DNA of 64,000 nt from Pseudomonadales bacterium. Lineage in GTDB: Bacteria; Pseudomonadota; Gammaproteobacteria; Pseudomonadales; UBA5518. A model generated the notes under the pieces. That model had not been told where the DNA came from. It worked only from the letters and a program-made list of their open reading frames with translations, and did not search any database. Positions within the stretch are counted from its first letter, which is position 1; each line of letters opens with the position of its first letter. Both the position numbers and the translations under genes were made by a program. Of this stretch, positions 61,878 through 64,000 are shown piece after piece. The stretch covers positions 248,001-312,000 of the forward strand of contig JACKOP010000002.1 in NCBI GenBank assembly GCA_024234165.1. Direction: 5' to 3'.

Positions 61878-63425
61878 TCAGAACTGGTAGGTGATGTACA
61901 GAACCAACTGATCGTCGTCCTTCAACGCACCGAAGATGCTGGCGTCATCAGGCGGGAAACCGCCAACCATTCTCGTGGTTTCGCCACCAAAGGCATGGTC
62001 GTACTCGAGCTTGAAGCGCCAGTTTGCCTGGTACTGGTACTCCACGGATGGAATGATCATGCCGCCCTTGTAGGTGAAGTCGTGCATGAGTACCAGCGTG
62101 GCGTTGAGGTTGTCGCCCATGAACGGGTTGCTGAACACGACCGTACCAATGACGTTGTGCGTCTTGTAATAGCCGCTGCCGTCAAAGCGTATTACCCGGT
62201 CCTTCTTGTCCGCATCGGGTATGTGCCAATCGAAGATCTGGATCGACAGCAGGCTCGCGTTCGAGGTGCCCAGCACGTCCTGCAGCCGGGGATTCATGTC
62301 CAGACCGAAGACGTAATTGAACATATCCTCCTTGACGATGGGCAGCGAGCCGTCGTTGGCGAGCCGCGACATCGGCCGGTCCGGCGTATAGGCGATCTCT
62401 GCGCGGTAGACCGCGTCGATCGACGGAATGAAGCCCGAAATGGACGCACCGACGGTATCGGTCTCCGGCAGGATGAACTGCAGCGGGTTGCCGTGCTTGG
62501 GATGGTCGAAATCGGTGATCAGGATGGGATCCTGGAAACCGCCGCCGACGCCGTGGTAGTAGCTGAACGCGTAGGTGATCGGCTTGCCGAACAGGGATTC
62601 ACCCTTCCAGCGGAAACCGTAGTGTGGATCCTTCGAATCTGCATCGACTCCATGGCCCTTGAAGTCGAAGTTGTTCTTGGCGATGCCGCCGTGTTCGATG
62701 CTGGCCAGGTTGATGCCCTTGGCCATCGCGTTCGACCAGCGTCCACCGAAGGTCGGGTCGTCGTTGCCAAGCTGCGTCGCGTCGTCGAGCCCGGGGCGAA
62801 GCAACAACTGCAGCGAGCCATCCACCGTCGGGAAGTTGATTTCGGTATTGATCATGATCAGCGGCTTGCGCACTTCCTCGCTGCTCGCGTTCAGGAACTT
62901 GCGCCAGCGCAGGTCGGAGCCGTGGATCACGTCGGTGGCGTGGAAGAAGTCGGTTTCGCCCCACACAACCTGCTGGCGTCCGATACGGAAAGCCAGACGG
63001 TCATTGGGCGCCCAGTCGAAGAACAGCTCGCGAACGTCCGCTTCGCGATACTCCTTGCGGAAATCCGCGGGTGCACCATAGAACTTCGTCCAGCGCTGCA
63101 GCGATTTCTCGTACTTGGTGAGCTCATCGTTGCTGAAGCGGGTACGGATCACCCAGTTCAGCTCCCCCGTCGGCCCCTGAACGTCGAAATACAGCGACTG
63201 GCGGTTCATCGACAGATCCCAGCGGTCGTATTCGTAATGCCCCCTTGGATCCGGCTTCTGTACGCGGTCGGCGTTCCAGCTCAGGTACTGCCGGGCCCAG
63301 CCGTGCAGGTTCCAGCCGCCCCCCAGTTCGAGTGCATTCACCACCGGTGTCATCGCCAGGGCCAGCGCCGAAACACCCACACGCAGACCATGACGCTTCA
63401 AGCGTGACTTCAAGCTCGTGCTCAT
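61878..63425 (-). CDS. DUF1302 outer-membrane barrel protein
   Basis: A 515-residue protein with a signal peptide (VSALALAMTPVVNA) and alternating beta-strand pattern up to a C-terminal phenylalanine (LVLYITYQF), as in outer-membrane barrels. It carries DUF1302 marks LRIGRQQVVWGETD-like (FRIGRQQVVWGETDFFHATD) and RWDLSMNRQSLYFDV. It is the expected outer-membrane partner of the DUF1329 and RND proteins. GGAGGTAGGGAG precedes the ATG. A 160-base gap separates it from the RND gene. Confidence 0.88.
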   Translation of the reverse strand: MSTSLKSRLKRHGLRVGVSALALAMTPVVNALELGGGWNLHGWARQYLSWNADRVQKPDPRGHYEYDRWDLSMNRQSLYFDVQGPTGELNWVIRTRFSNDELTKYEKSLQRWTKFYGAPADFRKEYREADVRELFFDWAPNDRLAFRIGRQQVVWGETDFFHATDVIHGSDLRWRKFLNASSEEVRKPLIMINTEINFPTVDGSLQLLLRPGLDDATQLGNDDPTFGGRWSNAMAKGINLASIEHGGIAKNNFDFKGHGVDADSKDPHYGFRWKGESLFGKPITYAFSYYHGVGGGFQDPILITDFDHPKHGNPLQFILPETDTVGASISGFIPSIDAVYRAEIAYTPDRPMSRLANDGSLPIVKEDMFNYVFGLDMNPRLQDVLGTSNASLLSIQIFDWHIPDADKKDRVIRFDGSGYYKTHNVIGTVVFSNPFMGDNLNATLVLMHDFTYKGGMIIPSVEYQYQANWRFKLEYDHAFGGETTRMVGGFPPDDASIFGALKDDDQLVLYITYQF

Positions 63426-63584
63426 CTCCCTACCTCCACGTTTTATGGGCAGCCTTGCCGCGCTGCCGGTTCTCGAACTGCTGAAACATCCCGTGATTGC
63501 ACTGCAAACCGGACTTGCCTCGTTGCGTGTACCACAAGTCAGCGTGCACTCACAACACTCATGCCCTGTCGTCACTTGCCTCGT

Positions 63585-64000
63585 TCACTGATGGTGCGCC
63601 TTCAGGTCACCGAAAATGAAACGCGGTTTGAACAGATAAGCCAGCGTCGGCATGATGATCAGCGCACTGACCGCCGATACCGTCAGCCACAGCGCGATCA
63701 TCCGGGCCATGTCCGCCTGAAAGCGCAGCGACGAGAAGATCCAGATCACGATCGTTACCACCAGCACGGTACCGGTGACCAGCACGCCGCGCCCTGCACT
63801 GTTCATCGAATCCTTCATCGCCTTGAACACATTGCCGTGCTGCAGGACTTCCTCGCGGATGCCATCGGCGATGTAGAACGAATAGTCCACGCCCAGCCCG
63901 ATGCCCAGTGCCACCACCGGAATCGTGTTGATGCTGAGACCGATATGCTCGAAGGTCATGTAGGCGAAGGTCACCGTGTTGGACAGTATCACCGGCACCA
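63585..64000 (-). CDS. RND/MMPL-family transporter, C-terminal part
   Basis: The last 138 or so codons of a minus-strand gene whose start lies beyond the right edge. The fragment has four hydrophobic helices and the RND signature GLGVDYSFYIADGIREE, with the aspartate of the proton pathway, and ends in FGDLKAHHQ. These proteins are the proton-driven inner-membrane component seen with DUF1302 and DUF1329. By position it is first in the transcript RND-DUF1302-DUF1329. Confidence 0.88.
   Translation of the reverse strand, partial: VPVILSNTVTFAYMTFEHIGLSINTIPVVALGIGLGVDYSFYIADGIREEVLQHGNVFKAMKDSMNSAGRGVLVTGTVLVVTIVIWIFSSLRFQADMARMIALWLTVSAVSALIIMPTLAYLFKPRFIFGDLKAHHQ

Overview
The window looks like chromosomal DNA of a GC-rich gammaproteobacterium that catabolises hydrophobic compounds, possibly steroid-like or alkyl-aromatic ones. 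The gammaproteobacterial signal comes from the ydbH-ynbE-ydbL operon, tusDCB-tusE next to trmA, mtfA, yjdM and an NsrR-type regulator. The catabolic signal comes from two TonB-dependent receptors, a FadL-type porin, two secreted sulfatases, a family III CoA-transferase, an epoxide-hydrolase-type enzyme, a P450, several SDRs, a thiolase, a MaoC hydratase, a DUF1329/DUF1302/RND trio, and a complete molybdoenzyme operon of the ethylbenzene dehydrogenase / steroid C25 dehydrogenase type. Genus cannot be fixed from the sequence, and no rRNA or tRNA gene was seen.

Layout. 1-10100: genes on the minus strand (secreted LecA-like protein cut by the edge, SMR pump, Tat-like CoA-transferase, TonB receptor, alpha/beta hydrolase, sulfatase, FadL-like porin). 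10362-14534: a split YeeE/YedE transporter, nnrS and ilvD, with an 18-bp tandem array between the two convergent genes pmpB and nnrS. 14559-18163: second sulfatase and a P450. 18234-18578: dispersed half-repeat followed by a 50-bp tandem array. 18704-21890: Bax inhibitor-like protein, then tusDCBE-trmA. 21884-28563: nuclease-like protein, dimeric dUTPase, LexA-controlled imuA-imuB, hybrid histidine kinase. 28685-33991: ydbH-ynbE-ydbL and maeB. 34219-39521: molybdoenzyme operon in the order gamma-beta-alpha-chaperone. 39759-46671: amino-acid-dehydrogenase-like protein, nsrR, mtfA, then SDR, thiolase, MaoC, SDR and yjdM, with three copies of a palindromic dispersed repeat here and just downstream. 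46961-52769: two small heat-shock proteins, an epimerase-like SDR, an ABC1 kinase, an Atm1-type ABC transporter and a small unknown. 53129-57670: TonB receptor-SDR-alcohol dehydrogenase operon. 57681-64000: UspA, TerC-like protein, MHS transporter, DUF1329, DUF1302 and the C-terminus of an RND/MMPL protein.

How the genes may work together (inference): TonB receptors, FadL and the DUF1302/DUF1329/RND set would move bulky apolar substrates across the envelope. Periplasmic sulfatases and the Tat-exported molybdoenzyme would act on them in the periplasm. The CoA-transferase, MaoC, SDRs and thiolase would complete a beta-oxidation-like breakdown in the cytoplasm. The rest is housekeeping: tRNA thiolation, the SOS mutasome, lipid transport between membranes, anaplerosis and nitric oxide response.

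The least ordinary items are the molybdoenzyme operon with its unusual gene order, a family of about 140-170 bp palindromic repeats (one supplies the stop codon of mtfA), two different tandem arrays, and a palindrome with exact NsrR-site geometry inside the 3' end of nsrR.
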